The notes under the pieces are model-generated. The model did not search any database. It saw nothing but the letters and a program-made list of their open reading frames with translations, and had not been told where the DNA came from. Position numbers and translations under genes: made by a program. 64,000 nucleotides of DNA from Porphyra umbilicalis. Its lineage: Eukaryota > Rhodophyta > Bangiophyceae > Bangiales > Bangiaceae. The DNA lies in NCBI GenBank assembly GCA_002049455.2, contig KV918806.1, forward strand, positions 1 through 64,000, given 5' to 3'. Shown in pieces: positions 22,641 through 34,969 of this stretch; positions within the stretch are counted from its first letter, which is position 1; each line of letters opens with the position of its first letter.

Positions 22641-22925
22641 CTCACACGACCGCGTCGTGCAAGACGCCTCGCTCCGTCTCTTGAGTCCGTGACGTACTTT
22701 CGCGCATTCTGCAAAGAGGTCGGTTGCGCTAGGGAAGTCGTCGGGGACCGTGTTTCTTGAGAAAGGCCAGGCGTCGGTTGCTGCTCCTGTCCCCTTGGTC
22801 GCTCAAGGGCCCCGCCCGTTGACGCTGCGGCTTGTGGGGGGAGTCGGCTCAGCGAAGAGGCGCTCAACGTCCACCCGCGCGTTCTCGTCACTCTCGGCGG
22901 CTGTGGCCGCTTGCAGCGGGGCGCC

Positions 22926-23960
22926 ATGAACAGCATCGAGGTGCGCTTTGTCGCACTGTCTATGCTACACAACAACGTTCCTCGTGCAACGATCTACAAG
23001 GACATTGGCGTCCGCAAGTCGACGCTGAAGCGCTGGGCGGCCTACTATCGGGATCACGGCTCGCCATGGCGCAATCCCGTCTACCGCAGCATATTTGCTA
23101 GCAGCTGCTGGTTTGACGATCAACTGATGTCTGCGTTGGTGACGCTCGTTCGCGAGAACCCCCGGGCGCTGCTTCGGGAGCACGCGGCCACGCTCAAGGC
23201 CATGCTGGACCATCCCAGCGGGGTGTTTGCGGGTTTCCGATGTTCTCAGAGCACCGTCGACCTGCACATGCGTCAACTTGGCTTTACCCGCAAGGTCGTG
23301 CTTCGACTCTTTGGCGAGTCGTTGGAGCCTGTTCGTATGGCGCACGCCGTTGCGCGACGGCGCATCCCGCGTCGGTGCATCGTCCGCGTCGACGAGACGC
23401 CCACGGATGGTGGAGACGTTTTTCGGCGGTATGGCCGCGCACTTGCACACGAGCGCACCCGTGAGCGTGGTCGGGATCCGAGAACGGTCCCCCGTACGAG
23501 CACAATCATGGCGGTGTCGGCGGACGGCCGCATTGTCGGCTTCCAGTCCGTCATAGTGCGCGGCGGTGGGCTGAAAGCGGCCAACTGGCGTCTCTTCCTG
23601 CAGCTGCTTATCTCGAAGCTGGACGTCTACGTTCCCGGTCATCCATCGCACCTGCAGGCGTCCAACCGTGTTATCATGTTTTAAAATGCCCCTATCCACA
23701 CAGTGGGTGGCGACACGTTCCTTGCGAACAATGGTGTGCCGTTTTTGCGGTTGCCGGCGTACAGCCCCGACTTGTAGCACATTGAAGGTGTTTTCAATGA
23801 TCTCAATGTCATTATTCGAAATCTCGTGTACGTTCAACCTGATCTTGTGGACAATCCACACCTTTTGCAAGCCCGTGCGGCGAGTTTCATCACTCGACGT
23901 CAGGTAATTGGACAATTCGACCGGGTGGACTGGGTCATTGATGCGGTGCTGTCCCAATAA
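22926..23960 (+). pseudogene. Tc1/mariner (IS630-type) DDE transposase, inactivated
   Basis: A cut-and-paste transposase that would excise and insert its element at TA sites. The frame from ATG 22926 has an N-terminal helix-turn-helix (PRATIYKDIGVRKSTLKRW), the first catalytic Asp in IVRVDET, and the region around the second Asp (VIMF-stop-NAPIH). There TAA at 23682 sits exactly where the catalytic Asp is expected. The frame continues through PAYSPDL-stop-HIEGVF, with TAG at 23775 at the residue usually Asn or Gln, and the third acidic residue as Glu. It ends at TAA 23958. Both nonsense codons keep the same frame, and each alone would abolish function. I did not find the terminal inverted repeats. 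Confidence 0.75.
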
Positions 23961-26900
23961 AAATATTGTTGAACCAATCGATCGTCGTCGGAAGACGATT
24001 TGAAGCAGCGGAAAGTTTTCTCCACTGCAGAGCGCCTTGCGCTGCGAGGCACGGTCGAGGCACGCGACTAGCATGCTTTCGGTGCTGTCTCTCTCAACGA
24101 CGCAGTGAGACGGGTCGGGGGAATGGATGATCATCGTTTCCATCCGTGTTCAATTATGTTTCGAGCGATCGGACGGAGCTGTGGCCATGGAGTATGATCG
24201 TCCGCCATCCGTTTTTGATTCCAATCGATCGATCAGCGACGTACCCGTCGAGAAGAACTGCAGAGCCGCCTGGAGTGCAGCTCTCAGCTGGCTCCCGCGT
24301 CCGCCTGGGCCCGTCGTGTATCTACGTGCCTCTTCCACCACGCTCTGGGGCGAAGGGGCCGGCGCCATTTGCTACTTAGCTGTCTGATGCGCGAGGCAGT
24401 TTCGAAATGATGGCCACTGTTTCAGTGGGATGTGATGACGTGCTGGGGGCCCTGCATCAAAGCAGTCAACAGCCATTCAGGGCCAAAACACAGCGGTGAC
24501 AGACTGCTGATGCTGCGCGTGGAACGCGCGCGAGCCCACATCATGCTTCATGATATGGTCTACAGCTTTGTCTCGTACGGGTCGGACACCCTGACAACCC
24601 CGTGACCGTTCTCGACGGCAGAAAGGTGGAACTGGGCACAGAAGCAAGTCGTCATGTCCCAGTGCTGAACACAGGGGGTGGAATGCACCTTTGTTGGCAT
24701 GCGGGGAACGCACCTAGAGGCGCACGCGCGCAGCTGGGTGCACCAACATGCGGCCAAGTCAATCAAGTCGATGCGTCCCAACTTGTTTTTGATGACGTGG
24801 TGGAATTCCGGTGGAAAAAGTAGTTCGAAGCGACCTAAGGCGTTGGGAAGGCCTCCGTTCGTCACAGGATGGACACGCAGGGGTCCAAACCTGGCGCATT
24901 CGGTTCTTACGATCGAGCAGCGTCTCGAAACGAAGAAAATTTGAAGAAAGTGGCCCAGCTCACGCGAGTCGAGCGATGCCTCTCGCGTCGCCGATCCGCC
25001 GCCAGACGTTGTGATGGCTGTCGGTCGCACTGCCGTCGTCGATCTGTCATCGTCCCCATCACCGTCTTCGGCCGCCGTTATCGTCTCGACCACTCTTGTT
25101 CCCCTCGCATGGCCTCGATACTGTCGGTCCAGTCGCAGTCGCTGCCATAGCTTTTCTTCAGGTCACTGCTGTTTCCGTCGCGGCCATCCAGCGGCGTCTT
25201 CTCAACGATGCTTGATGGGTGCGAATTTCTGCGCTACGCTATAGTTATGGGGGTCATTGCATCCAGCCGTGTGTTGCGTTGTTGTGACAAATAAGATAGA
25301 AAGGCGGCACTCGGGCGCGAACTGACGGGGAGCGAGATCTGCAGCGCTACACGCTCTCTTTGCTACAGGCGCATGTGTCGTTCCCCAATGTCTGCCGTCA
25401 ACCTGTACGGGTGAAGAGCACAACACTTTCTCGGTACGTTGCAATGCGGGCAGAATGCGGCATCCAAGACGGACATGGGAAGCGCTCTGGCTTTTGGTCC
25501 TTTTTTCATCCTAACGGGACCTTATTGCTGCCTCTATCGCGTGCTGTGTTTCCTAGTGTCACGTGTGGTGTAGTCTCTCTGTCTCGTTCCCATTTTTCGC
25601 GCCTCAGTCGAGGCGATAATTTTCGTCAGGGCCAGGGTGGATCCTGGGGCGGCCTGGGCCGCAGCAGTCCGCCCCGGCTTTGGTGACGCCCGCGAGGCCG
25701 CGGGAGACGTTGTCCACGGCGCCGCCATGGTGGCGCTTCCCGGGTCCCGCGAGCCGGCACCAGCTCGGGCGCTTGGGCGCCTGGTGTGAAGGCGGGGCTC
25801 ATCCTTAGCAGCGACGCGCGTGGGGGCGCCACGAGCGGTGCGCAGGGGAGCTGGCGTGGGGGAGGAGTCGCTGTCGGAACTCTATGCGTCCACGGCCGCA
25901 GCCGCCCACGGGGGTAAGTGCGGCGGCCACCCACGATCTGCAGTCTGCGACGCGTGGACCTAGTGGTGGGGCAGTACCGGAGCGGCTCGAACAGGCAGTA
26001 GGCGCGACCCGAGTTCCATAGTGATAGTAAAAGTGTGCTTTATTGTCTTGTCTCACGACTCTTTGGTAAAAGGTATTAACCACGGGTAACAAGGGGCACA
26101 GAGGTCACAAGGTTCAGCGCACGTCGAGATGTGACGCGCATTGTCATGCGATATGGAAGCAGTTTCAAGCTTGGGACATTCACGCGCTGGACACCGAGGT
26201 TGTCGGGATAAACGCGCGGTTGTCGAGGTTGCGCCCGTCTCCTGCACTCCGTCACACGCCTCCGGCATCCTTGCCCTGCGGGGTCGGGATCTCCGACAGC
26301 GACAGTTGTGTCCCCCACACCCAACGTTGGTCAAAACTAGGAAGCACCGGTGACGTCTTCGCCGCCCGTCACAGCAAGAGTACGATGTGGACAAGCGGAC
26401 GTGGTCTTGGCCAGCGTTGTAGAAACCCGGGGGGTGGGCGGGGCACCCACCACCTGACGGCTTTTGGTGGCGGCCGTCGCTGTCGTCAGGCAAGTTACGG
26501 TCTGTGGTAATTGGCCAGGGGGGCTGGCTTTGGGACTACCGATGCCAATAGGTTGTCGTGCAAGGGTTTCTGAGAACCTCCCACCAGTCGCCGCCACCGC
26601 CATTTGTGCACGCGGGCCATGCACGCGGACCCCCCACTGGACCTCCGCCTGAGCGGTCATATGCATTGCACTCCCGTACCGCCACTTGCCGAGTCCGCAC
26701 GAAGCGATGCCGGGATATCATGTACATTCAATTTCTTTGAGTCTGCCTGTTGCGCTACTGCTGTCGATGTCAGTAGACCATCTGGCAGGAGCTGCGGCGG
26801 TGCTGTCTGCTCTGTACTGTGCGAGGACCACACTTCAAGTCGGAGTGGCTCCTCGAATCGCAGGGCGGCCTTTGTTCTGGCGCAAGATGCGAGCAGGGAG

Positions 26901-28800
26901 CGGCGGGATGGCTCTGTCGCTCTCCTCACCTCACCAATGGGGGAAGGGAAGACCGCTACTGTGATAGTGGGGAGGCGACAATGGCGAAGAGCGCGTGCTC
27001 CTCGAGCAAGCCAATTCTCTGCGGCGGCGGGCCGGGTCTCGGGCACGACGCAGAAGTATGGAACTACTCCACGCAGCTTGCGCCGTATTATTTAATATCT
27101 CTACCTCCCACCTTTCTCGATCCTGTCGCCGTCGCGGCCTTTACCACGCCATTGCGGCCGCTACCACTCTTTCGCGGTCCTTACCATCATCTCTGAATCC
27201 CCTTCACCTGAGTCGCCGCCGCCAACCAAGGGGACACATGACGATGTGCCATTGTCACGCAGAGAGCGCCGCGTCGGAACCACCCCCAATCGCCATGTTG
27301 CTGGTCACCATCAAAGTGGCTCGAGGCGGTCGGGCTGTTGTTGAGGAACGGAGGTAGCAGGTCTCACCGATATCGACACGACACTAGCGAGAGCGAAAAA
27401 TCAGGTCAGTGATGGGACAACCACAGGGTCGATGAGACAAGAAATGGCCAACCATCTCAAATGTCGCGTCCGTCACGGGCATGCATGAGTGGTACGAAGC
27501 AGTGCTCCAAATCGTACAGTGTATTGGATGGTCTCAACAGCAGTGTCGAAGGCAACCGCCGTCAACCAGCGCGAAGGAAGCAGCAAGTCGAGGGATAACG
27601 TGGTGGGAGCGAGTGACGGTCAAGCGAGTAACGGCGGGACCGGCCCGGGCGACGACGACGAGGGACAGCCAGGGAGCATCATGCCCTTTCAGTGCTGAAA
27701 TGAGGGGCCTGATTCTGACCAATCAAATGGCAGCGTGACCGGCTCGGAGAACCGCCAGGTTCTTGCATGCCGTCCTGGAGGCGAATCTCCTGCGTCGGCT
27801 GGCAGAAAAATTGCGAGAGATGCACTCGGAGCGACGTTTCGGTTGAGTGTTTCGACGATGCCACTTCGAACACATGGACATGTCGTGGGATGCGCCGCCT
27901 GTGCTCGATGGGAACGCACCAAATCCACCATCTCGGAATGCGACGTGTAAGTTTGACACTTGGAATGATATGACTTCACGACCTCAGACTCCGCTCCGCA
28001 CTTGGAGGCCCACATGGGGGCCGGCATGTTCTGGGGCTCGCCAGACTGGGCTGAAGGGAGACAAGCACGACGTTGTGGTGTATTCTTTAATGGGGCAGCG
28101 TAACGCTGCTTGCCGTGTGAAGCAAGTGCACGATACGCGCTATTGACAATCAAGTTGTTTCGTTTGTCGCTCCCTTCATGAATGACGCAAGAGCCAGTTT
28201 CCAAGGTCCACATTCGTGACATGCTGCGGTATCGTGTTGAAATTCAGAGTGTGTACCCATATCACCCGAGCTATGGGAATGGGCAGGGCGGCTTTTTCGT
28301 GCCCCTTTCCCTTTTGAAACATGTCGACGGTCTTGTTACGATCGTTTGGACGTTCCGAGGGTTTGATCAATCGTTTTTGCGTTCCGTTGATTGATGCAGA
28401 GACCATTGCTCACATTTACATAACGATCGGGGACGTATTTAGAGTAATTGTTTTTACATGCGATGAAACATTTTTGTCGAACGTTGGAAGATTTTGAGTC
28501 GAGGAGAACAGTCGAACCATTTCCATCATGCACAGGTGATCGCTGTCTTCGTCTCTTTTTGTGGCGTGCTGCCACAGTCCCCTATGAGCGTTGATGGGCG
28601 TCCTTATGTCGGCGACAGTCTCACTCGGTCCTCCTCTCCCATGCAGGATTGTACCCTCGGCCCCCCTCGTCGACGACTATAACTCGGCACGCTCGTTGCG
28701 GAGGCGGCGATTCCTATCTCAACGACACTGCCTTTGTCCCACACGGCCCACGGGCGAGTTCACGGACTCCTTCACTCCTCTCCCCCTCTGTGCTGTTGGG
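23961..28800. other. Long interval with no supportable gene
   Basis: It is less GC-rich than the rest. The best minus frame is 25093-24560 (177 codons, containing LLFPPEFHHVIKNKLGRIDL), with further weak frames at 26493-26053 and 28222-27689. None shows a domain I recognise. No RNA gene, MITE ends or satellite was seen. Confidence 0.35.
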
Positions 28801-29470
28801 ACGCCCCCCTCGTCCACATGTCTCTGCTGCTGTTCGCGCGCCACACATCCACGCGTTTCTGCCGCCGTTGGGCGCGTCTCTTCCTCCAGAACATATTCCT
28901 CATACGTGCGTCTCCTGCCCCCATCTGTGTTGCGGGTGGGCGCATCTCCTCCCACCGTCATTGCCACACATGTGCGCCAGTCCTCCGATCTTCTGCGCCG
29001 CCGTTGGGCGCGTCTTTTCCCCTCGTCTGTGTGTCTGGTACTCGCGTCTGCTTCCCCCGTCTGTGCTGCGGGTTGGCGCGTCTCCTCCAGTCGTCTTTGA
29101 TGCGGGTAGGCGCCTCTCCTTTAACCGTCTGTGCCGCCGTTGGGCGCGTCTCTTCCCCCCGTCTGTATTTTTGGTACGCGCGTCTCCTCCCCCCGTCTGT
29201 GCTGCGGGTTGGCGCGTCTCCTCCCGTCGTCTTTGTTTCGGGTAGGCGCCTCTCCTCCAACCGTCTGCGCCGCCGTTGGGCGCGTCTCTTCCCCCCGTCT
29301 GTGTTTCTAGTATGCGCATCTCCTCCCTCCGTCTGTGCTGCGGGTTGGCGCGTCTCCTCCAGTCGTCTTTGATGCGGGTAGGCGCCTCTCCTTCAACCGT
29401 CTGCGCCGCCGTTGGGCGCGTCTCTTCCCCCCGTATGTGTGTCCGGTCGGCGCGTCTCCTATCCTCGTTT
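28800..29470. repeat. 136-bp satellite with 34-bp sub-units
   Basis: The word TGGGCGCGTC(T) recurs at 28869, 29005, 29141, 29277 and 29413, exactly 136 bp apart. Each 136-bp unit consists of four diverged 34-bp monomers sharing GGCGCGTCTC, which is a higher-order repeat. Neither period suits a protein-coding repeat in one frame (136 is not divisible by three). Confidence 0.9.
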
Positions 29471-29812
29471 GTACTCTGGTGGGCGTCTCTTATCGAACTG
29501 TGTCTGCTTGCACGGTCGAGGCCGATGCCGTTGACACGGCACCGTGTATTTGTCGGCGGTCATGTGGGGGGGCAGATAGGAAAGAGTCAAGGTTAACGGA
29601 CGCCGCTGTTCGGTCGCAGTTGTCGTCGAGTATTGTCCAGAAAACGGGAAATAGCATGGCATGCGACATCAGAACAGCGTATGCAATGTTTGAAAAAAGC
29701 ATACATCCCCATGAGGCAAGCTACAGGCAACAGCACAGCATAGTAAATTGTCAGCGCACAACAACAGAATGAAGAGCGGGCGGAGCGCACCGGGCACATC
29801 TATCACAGACCA

Positions 29813-30775
29813 TCACGGGGTACAAGCGGGGCTGCAAGTGTGTCGCGCAAAAGCCGACGCCGTGTCAAACAGCCTCTCGCATCGGCGGCACTCAAACAGC
29901 ACGTTGGCTCCTGGCGGCACGACGACGGTAGTGCCGCCGCTGACCTCATCGGCGGGCCCACTACGCCCGCTCAATTGCGTGCGGAAAGCGACGCTCCACC
30001 TGGTCTCTTCTTCATCCGCAGCTGCGACGTGCCGCGACCCGCTGGCCGCTCCGTCCTCCCGACGCCGCTTGCTACTGCTCGAAGGGGCGACAACAGCCGG
30101 CGTTCTACGGGAACGATCGACGGGTCGGCTTCGGCCGTCGTGCTGGCGCCCTGCGGAAGCACGAGCAAGACACGGCTGGCCAGCGCTCGCACCAGGTGGA
30201 GAGGCACGACGACCATCGTCTGCTGCCTTCGTGGCAAAACGAGAGCTGGGCGCCTGCTGGGCGTCGCCTTCGTCCGTCTCGCCGTCCGCTCCGTCCTGAT
30301 GCGGCGCCGACAAGTAGCTGTCGTTCGCCGACTCCTCTACGTTTGCGGCTTCGGCCTTGGCCGCTGCCAGCAGACTAGCAAAGTGCTTGTTTTTGTCGCC
30401 CGTCCGACAAACCTCGTCCAGCGCCGCCCGCAGACGCGGCACCAGAGGGGCGTTCTCGTAAATCCGTCCGGCGCTTCGCAAGCGCTGGACCGCCCGACGA
30501 CGACGATGGCCGCTCACGTGCGAGAAGAGGCGTTTGGCAGTGTCTTTGTGCAGCGCGCACAGAGTGCAGGCCCAGGGTTGGGTGGCAGAGGCGCTTGTAA
30601 GAACCGCCGCAGCTGCCTCCAGACGGCGATGCTCCTTTTTACAGATATACTCAGCGCAGCTCGCCGGCCCCGTGAGCGTCATTGCACACAGACGACACTC
30701 AGTAAATCTCGGGATGCTCGGAATGGAAGGCGGGGAGGGTCCAGGAGGGGGAGGGGGGGGGTGGGAAGCAGCCAT
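29813..30775 (-). CDS. C2H2 zinc-finger protein
   Basis: An intact 320-codon frame from ATG 30775 to TGA 29813. After a Pro-rich N-terminus there is a Cys-rich segment (CRLCAMTLTGPASC), then a classical C2H2 finger (CTLCALHKDTAKRLFSHVSGH: Cys-x2-Cys-x12-His-x3-His), an Ala/Glu-rich and Arg/Ser-rich linker with a basic nuclear-localisation-like patch (SSKRRRED), and a C-terminal finger-like motif (FECRRCERLFDTASAFARH). A DNA- or RNA-binding nuclear protein is likely, but the target is unknown. No frameshift or internal stop is seen, which makes it one of the few intact host-like genes here. A transposon-encoded accessory protein is an alternative. Confidence 0.6.
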   Translation of the reverse strand: MAASHPPPPPPGPSPPSIPSIPRFTECRLCAMTLTGPASCAEYICKKEHRRLEAAAAVLTSASATQPWACTLCALHKDTAKRLFSHVSGHRRRRAVQRLRSAGRIYENAPLVPRLRAALDEVCRTGDKNKHFASLLAAAKAEAANVEESANDSYLSAPHQDGADGETDEGDAQQAPSSRFATKAADDGRRASPPGASAGQPCLARASAGRQHDGRSRPVDRSRRTPAVVAPSSSSKRRREDGAASGSRHVAAADEEETRWSVAFRTQLSGRSGPADEVSGGTTVVVPPGANVLFECRRCERLFDTASAFARHTCSPACTP

Positions 30776-31444
30776 GGTAAGGCGGTGCGCGCAGTGGTGG
30801 GAGATAGGGTGCGGTTAGAGGAGCGGCCAAACGCGGTACCCGGTACGCGCAGATGACCACGATCTCGACGAAGGTTGGCGGTGCGTCGAGGATGCAGCAG
30901 CAGAGTGCAAGGGCCAGATGGGGAGAGTCAGAGCAGATGTGCTGCTGGGCCAGGTCGCTAGCAACACGGCAACACGGCGCCAACACTGGGATTGACCATT
31001 CAGCTTAAAACGGGACACGAAAATGACTGTTGGACCCTTTTTTTCCAATTTCAACGCGATAGACTTAGAGGGCGACAGCCAATAAAAACCGCAAGAACAG
31101 TGCATTTCGTTGGAATGTTCGAATGCAATAGCATGCAATTATTAAATGCAGGAGTACATGCATCCCAACGCGATCATGCGGCATGCGAGCAAGGCGATCG
31201 ACGGGGTCCTCGGCTGAAGCACGGCAGGCCTGGGCCAATCGACGATGCTCAGCAAGGCGCCATTGCGGGTCGCAAATTCGTGCGCGTCACACTGGTCGCT
31301 CGCACGACTCCCTCGGGGCACACTGCTGGATCTTGTTTGTCGTCGCCGCATGGCACGCTTGGTCGCAGCGAGCCCGGGCACCTCTCTGTAACCCGACATC
31401 CTCCCCGCTTGGACCCAGCCTCATCCCCCCTTTGATCTGGCTCC

Positions 31445-33137
31445 ATGTCGTCGGCTCGGCCGGACCGCTTGCCTGGGGTATCTCTATCACGGCTTGCACG
31501 CGATGACGCCTCGTCTTCGCACATTGGTGGCGGCCAGCGCCGGCAACAAAAAGTAATCGACGGCGGGCCTGCATCGAAACGGACGCGTTGTGACCGTACT
31601 CGGGCCGTGCACGGCGGTCAACTTGTCACCATCTCCCCGCCTTCACTCTCACAGTGCCCCCGAACAGCGTCTTTCGAGAGCCTCCCAAGTGGGGTTCGCC
31701 AATTGGTGCTGGACGTGTTGCCCGTCTGCGACCGCCTGGCGATGGATGACGTGTCCAAGGGCTGGCGCGAGGCGTGCACGACCAACACCCTGCACACAGC
31801 CATTGGCTGGGCCGTTTTCGGAGATGACGGGACGTCAGACGAGCGCCGCCTGTTTCACTGGCGTGCCTCAAAGTTTTCGAAAACAAGGGGTCCTGGGAGC
31901 GTGGAGGAAGGGAGAGAGCTGCTGCCGTCCGCGCTACCACTGGCCGCACGGGCTGAGGTGAAGACGCAAGGACGGTTCATCCTCCTCGTGCTGCGCGCCG
32001 TTGCGACTGTGAGCCGCCTGCTGGACGGGCTTGCCGGTGGTACGACGCCTACGCTCGACCTCCAACGGTGCTCGGAGCACGTCGTGGCTACTTCTTCTTC
32101 GCGTGTTTTTCCGTCACCAGCCCGTGTGCATGATCGGTCACCGCGCGACGTGTCCGCTAATGTAGTGTCTTGTGTGGCGGTATTGGGAAAAGGTGAATAT
32201 GGGAGAGTAGGAATCGAACCTGTGACCTCCAAGATAGTAGTTTTGCGCGCTAAACCACTAGGCCACAGGCATTTCATCCATGATCTCAAGCCAAGTTGGG
32301 GGTTCCAAATCCACTCGTATTACGAATACCCACCCCGGGTAAGCCTGCTCCTCCACGACCTTGTGCAGTTCAAGTACCATCCCAGCGGTTGCCGCAACCA
32401 CTACACTTGGGTGTGGGGCAATCAGCTGAGCGCCGATGTGGTGGCGGACGGCAGTGTGCAGGTTCGTTTTGACGCGGGGTCGGTGCTACGCATGGCTATT
32501 TTTGGCGCTCGAGGAGGTCGCGGATGCAGTTCAAGATATGGTCGGTCGCTCGCCGAGCAAGGTGACATTCACCATGCCCGCGAACGAGGCGGCCCGTGTG
32601 GCTCGCTGGGCGGCCATTTCTTTAGTCCTCGTCAAGGTTCGCGTGCGGGTACGGCGCTTGCTCTTCTTGCAGGAGCGGGTGCGCGCGCATGCGACGGGCA
32701 GTGTCCGTCCTCACAAGGCGCCTGTGCCTATTGTACGTCACCACGTGCATCATTGGGTTCGCGCCGCCGTGGCGCTTCGGTCTGGTTTAGTGGCCCAGTT
32801 TGTCGGTGGAATGTATGCCGTGGACGAGAGTCGGGCGGCCGACTTTTTGGCATTCACTGTCGCGGTCAACGACCGGGTAGCGGCTGCATGGCCGACGTTG
32901 ACGCAGCCCAGGCGCTGCATGCACTGGGCGCCCGTCGAGCGGCACATCATCTGGTTTGCGGTGGAAGCGTTTTCATCTGACGCACGGGGCGGTGGTACAA
33001 TGGATGACGTGGCTGCACACGCAGCGTGTTTACGTGTCCGGCAGCTGTGCGTCACGTGGGGGTGGCGTCGTCGCAGCGCATTGTCGAGTCCACCATGTAT
33101 GCCTCCCTTTGACTCTTGTGCGCAGTATCACCCGTGA
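31445..33137 (+). pseudogene. F-box protein gene with tRNA-like insertion and frameshift
   Basis: F-box proteins recruit substrates to SCF ubiquitin ligases through Skp1. From ATG 31445 an F-box is readable at residues about 77-115 (ESLPSGVRQLVLDVLPVCDR, then LAMDDVSKGWREA). The frame stays open for 511 codons, but after about 32490 the protein-like sequence continues in another frame (LALEEVADAVQDMVG onward) to TGA at 33137. A one-base change in the T-run near 32500 would explain the switch. A tRNA-like element at 32195-32272 lies inside the frame without adding a stop. It is either a recent pseudogene or a gene with an unrecognised intron. The substrate-binding part shows no WD or LRR repeats. 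Confidence 0.5.
32195..32272 (-). repeat. Degenerate tRNA-like sequence (SINE-like) with Pol III boxes
   Basis: On the minus strand it has box A (TGGCCTAGTGGTT), box B (GGTTCGATTCC), a 3' acceptor-like TCTCCCA, and TTTT a few bases further. The acceptor strand does not pair with the 5' side and the T-stem has mismatches, so it is not a functional tRNA. A tRNA-derived SINE or tRNA pseudogene inserted in the F-box gene fits best. Confidence 0.6.
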
Positions 33138-33646
33138 CGCCGACGTAAATCGCGCATGACTTTGTTTGATTTGCACCCTGTCGCTGTCCCATGCATGTGG
33201 CCAGCAAGCCGCCACACCGCTCCCCCTGCCCCACACCGTCCATTACAACCGCAGCCGGCCGGCACCGCTAGCCGACCTGCCTTGCCGAGCGCCATCTCCG
33301 CGCGTGGGCAGCTGCACTCGGGTAGTCCCTGCTCCGCCCGCCCTGGTCCGCCCAGCTTGGGCCGCCCGTACTGCCCCCCGCCGCCGCCAACCTCCGCCAG
33401 AGCAAAGGTACGAAGCGCACGTTTGGGGGCCTCGTGAATCATCCTTGTAAAGCGTCTTCTTGCATGCCCGAAATGAGAACGACAAAAAAAAAACCTGCAC
33501 AAAGTGGAGAGCCGACTGATGACTTGCGCCAAAGATGCCATAAGACACCAGGCGTCGTACATTCCGGCACACGCTCCTGGGTCTCCCACGCTCTGTAAAG
33601 GAGCCCCTCGACACTCAACCAGGGCATCTGAATAATGGTTTACGAA

Positions 33647-34431
33647 TCACTCTTGCCAGCCGGTGACCTCGTATCCATAGTAAAAAAAAAGCTCTTCCCC
33701 GGGCACAAGCTCTCTCGCTGCAAACAAGCCAACCCGAATGTAACCGCAAACACTCAACAGCTTCGGAACGAGGTTCGCCCGCGCCCGACTATGGTTCAAT
33801 TACCGCATGCGACTGCCGACGCGAGTGGCGTCGAGTACGACGTCTCGCGTCAAGGTGTACAAGTAGCTGACACCCACCGCGTCGTACAACTGCCCTATTG
33901 CATGCGCCTCATCGCGGGGCACCAGCTCGCCGACGTTCTCCCCCACAAAGTCGCCGGTCCCCGTCGGTTCCGCAGCAAACACTCCAAAGCCGTGCGTATC
34001 AGACCTGCCCAACATAAGCCGAGCGCGCAAGCCAAGCTGAACCTGCACGTTTCGGCAGCGCCTCGTACCACATCCGCCATCGGAAGCAGCCGATGGGGGC
34101 AAGTGCGCGCTACACATCCCACAAGCGTCCAAGTCGCACTCTCGGTCGACCGCGAAGCACGGGCAGTCATCCGTAGCGCAGCGCGAGGGCGCCACGCACG
34201 AGCACCCGACACGACGGGAGCAGAGGCGGGACCCACGCGCCGATGCCGGCCCCGATTGCGATGCAGAGAAGGCCGAGAGAGGTCCGGCCCAGGAGCCGCC
34301 AGCAGTTGTCCGCCCCGCGTTGTCGACAAAATGTCGTCCACCGACCGTAGAAACCAAAGAACCAGACGATGGACTGGAGCCGGTGGCCGCATCAGGTACT
34401 GCCGTTCTCACCCACCGCACCCGGGCGCACC
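33647..34431 (-). pseudogene. E(z)-like histone methyltransferase, 3' part (CXC and SET domains)
   Basis: Enhancer-of-zeste proteins are the catalytic subunit of Polycomb repressive complex 2 and methylate histone H3 Lys27. This part holds the second half of the CXC domain (CSCVAPSRCATDDCPC, then DRECDLDACGMC) and a SET domain: the GFGVFAAEP region, VGENVGELV, LYTLTRDVVLDATR, then NHS, and a C-terminal GEELFFYYGYE. The only visible lesion in SET is TAA at 33802-33800, immediately before LNHS, where family members have Phe or Tyr. The frame then continues correctly to TGA at 33649-33647. About 70 codons between the copia junction and CSCV do not resemble E(z) and may be an intron. A copia element separates this part from the 5' part at 40362-41817. 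Confidence 0.75.
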
Positions 34432-34830
34432 TGTGAAGTGAGCGGTAGTTGGGTGGATGCGTTGCTTCACTCCAGAGCGGTCTGAGGCGCGAGGCCAGCA
34501 GGCTCTTAAACCCTTCGTGTGCCTCTCTCGCCACGTTCTGCCGGCGCGCTTCCCCGCCAGCGCAGTGCTCCCTCCTTTGGAGGGAACATGCTCTCACCAC
34601 CCCACAAATCGCGACGCCCCTCGATGACCCCACGAGAATCTCATCGAGCTCAGTTCCAAAAGAAGCTACCCTCAATATACAAGTACAAGTGATTACATCA
34701 CACACATACAGCAATGCATGATAATGGCACAGCCAAACAAGCCGATGACCGCAGAAGTACTCCCGGAATTAGCCAGGCAGTCCGCGGTAACTCCAATTTA
34801 CCTGCGCGGGCTTGGGGGGCTGCCTCAACA
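34432..34830 (-). repeat. 3' LTR of copia 1
   Basis: 399 bp, same orientation as 39963-40361. On the minus strand it begins TGTTGAGGCAGCC and ends TTCACA. Confidence 0.92.
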
Positions 34831-34969
34831 CTCCTCCAGCGCCCCACAGTCCGCGCCATGGACGCTCTGTCACAGCTACAGTGCGAGATCATCCGCCAAC
34901 ATCCGCGATCGTGAAAACGGTCAAGTCCATCTCATCGACTTGGCCGAAATCGGCTCGACTCGCTGGGAG

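Noticed and set aside
22965-24143. 392-codon minus-strand frame as a gene
   Set aside because: It is the antisense shadow of the mariner-like transposase, whose plus-strand motifs are clear.
28800-29470. A CRISPR array, suggested by regular 34-bp repeats
   Set aside because: The intervening sequence is not unique spacer DNA. The whole 136-bp unit repeats, and the context is eukaryotic.
32195-32272. A functional tRNA gene
   Set aside because: Acceptor strands do not pair and the T-stem has mismatches; only Pol III boxes and the 3' part are tRNA-like.
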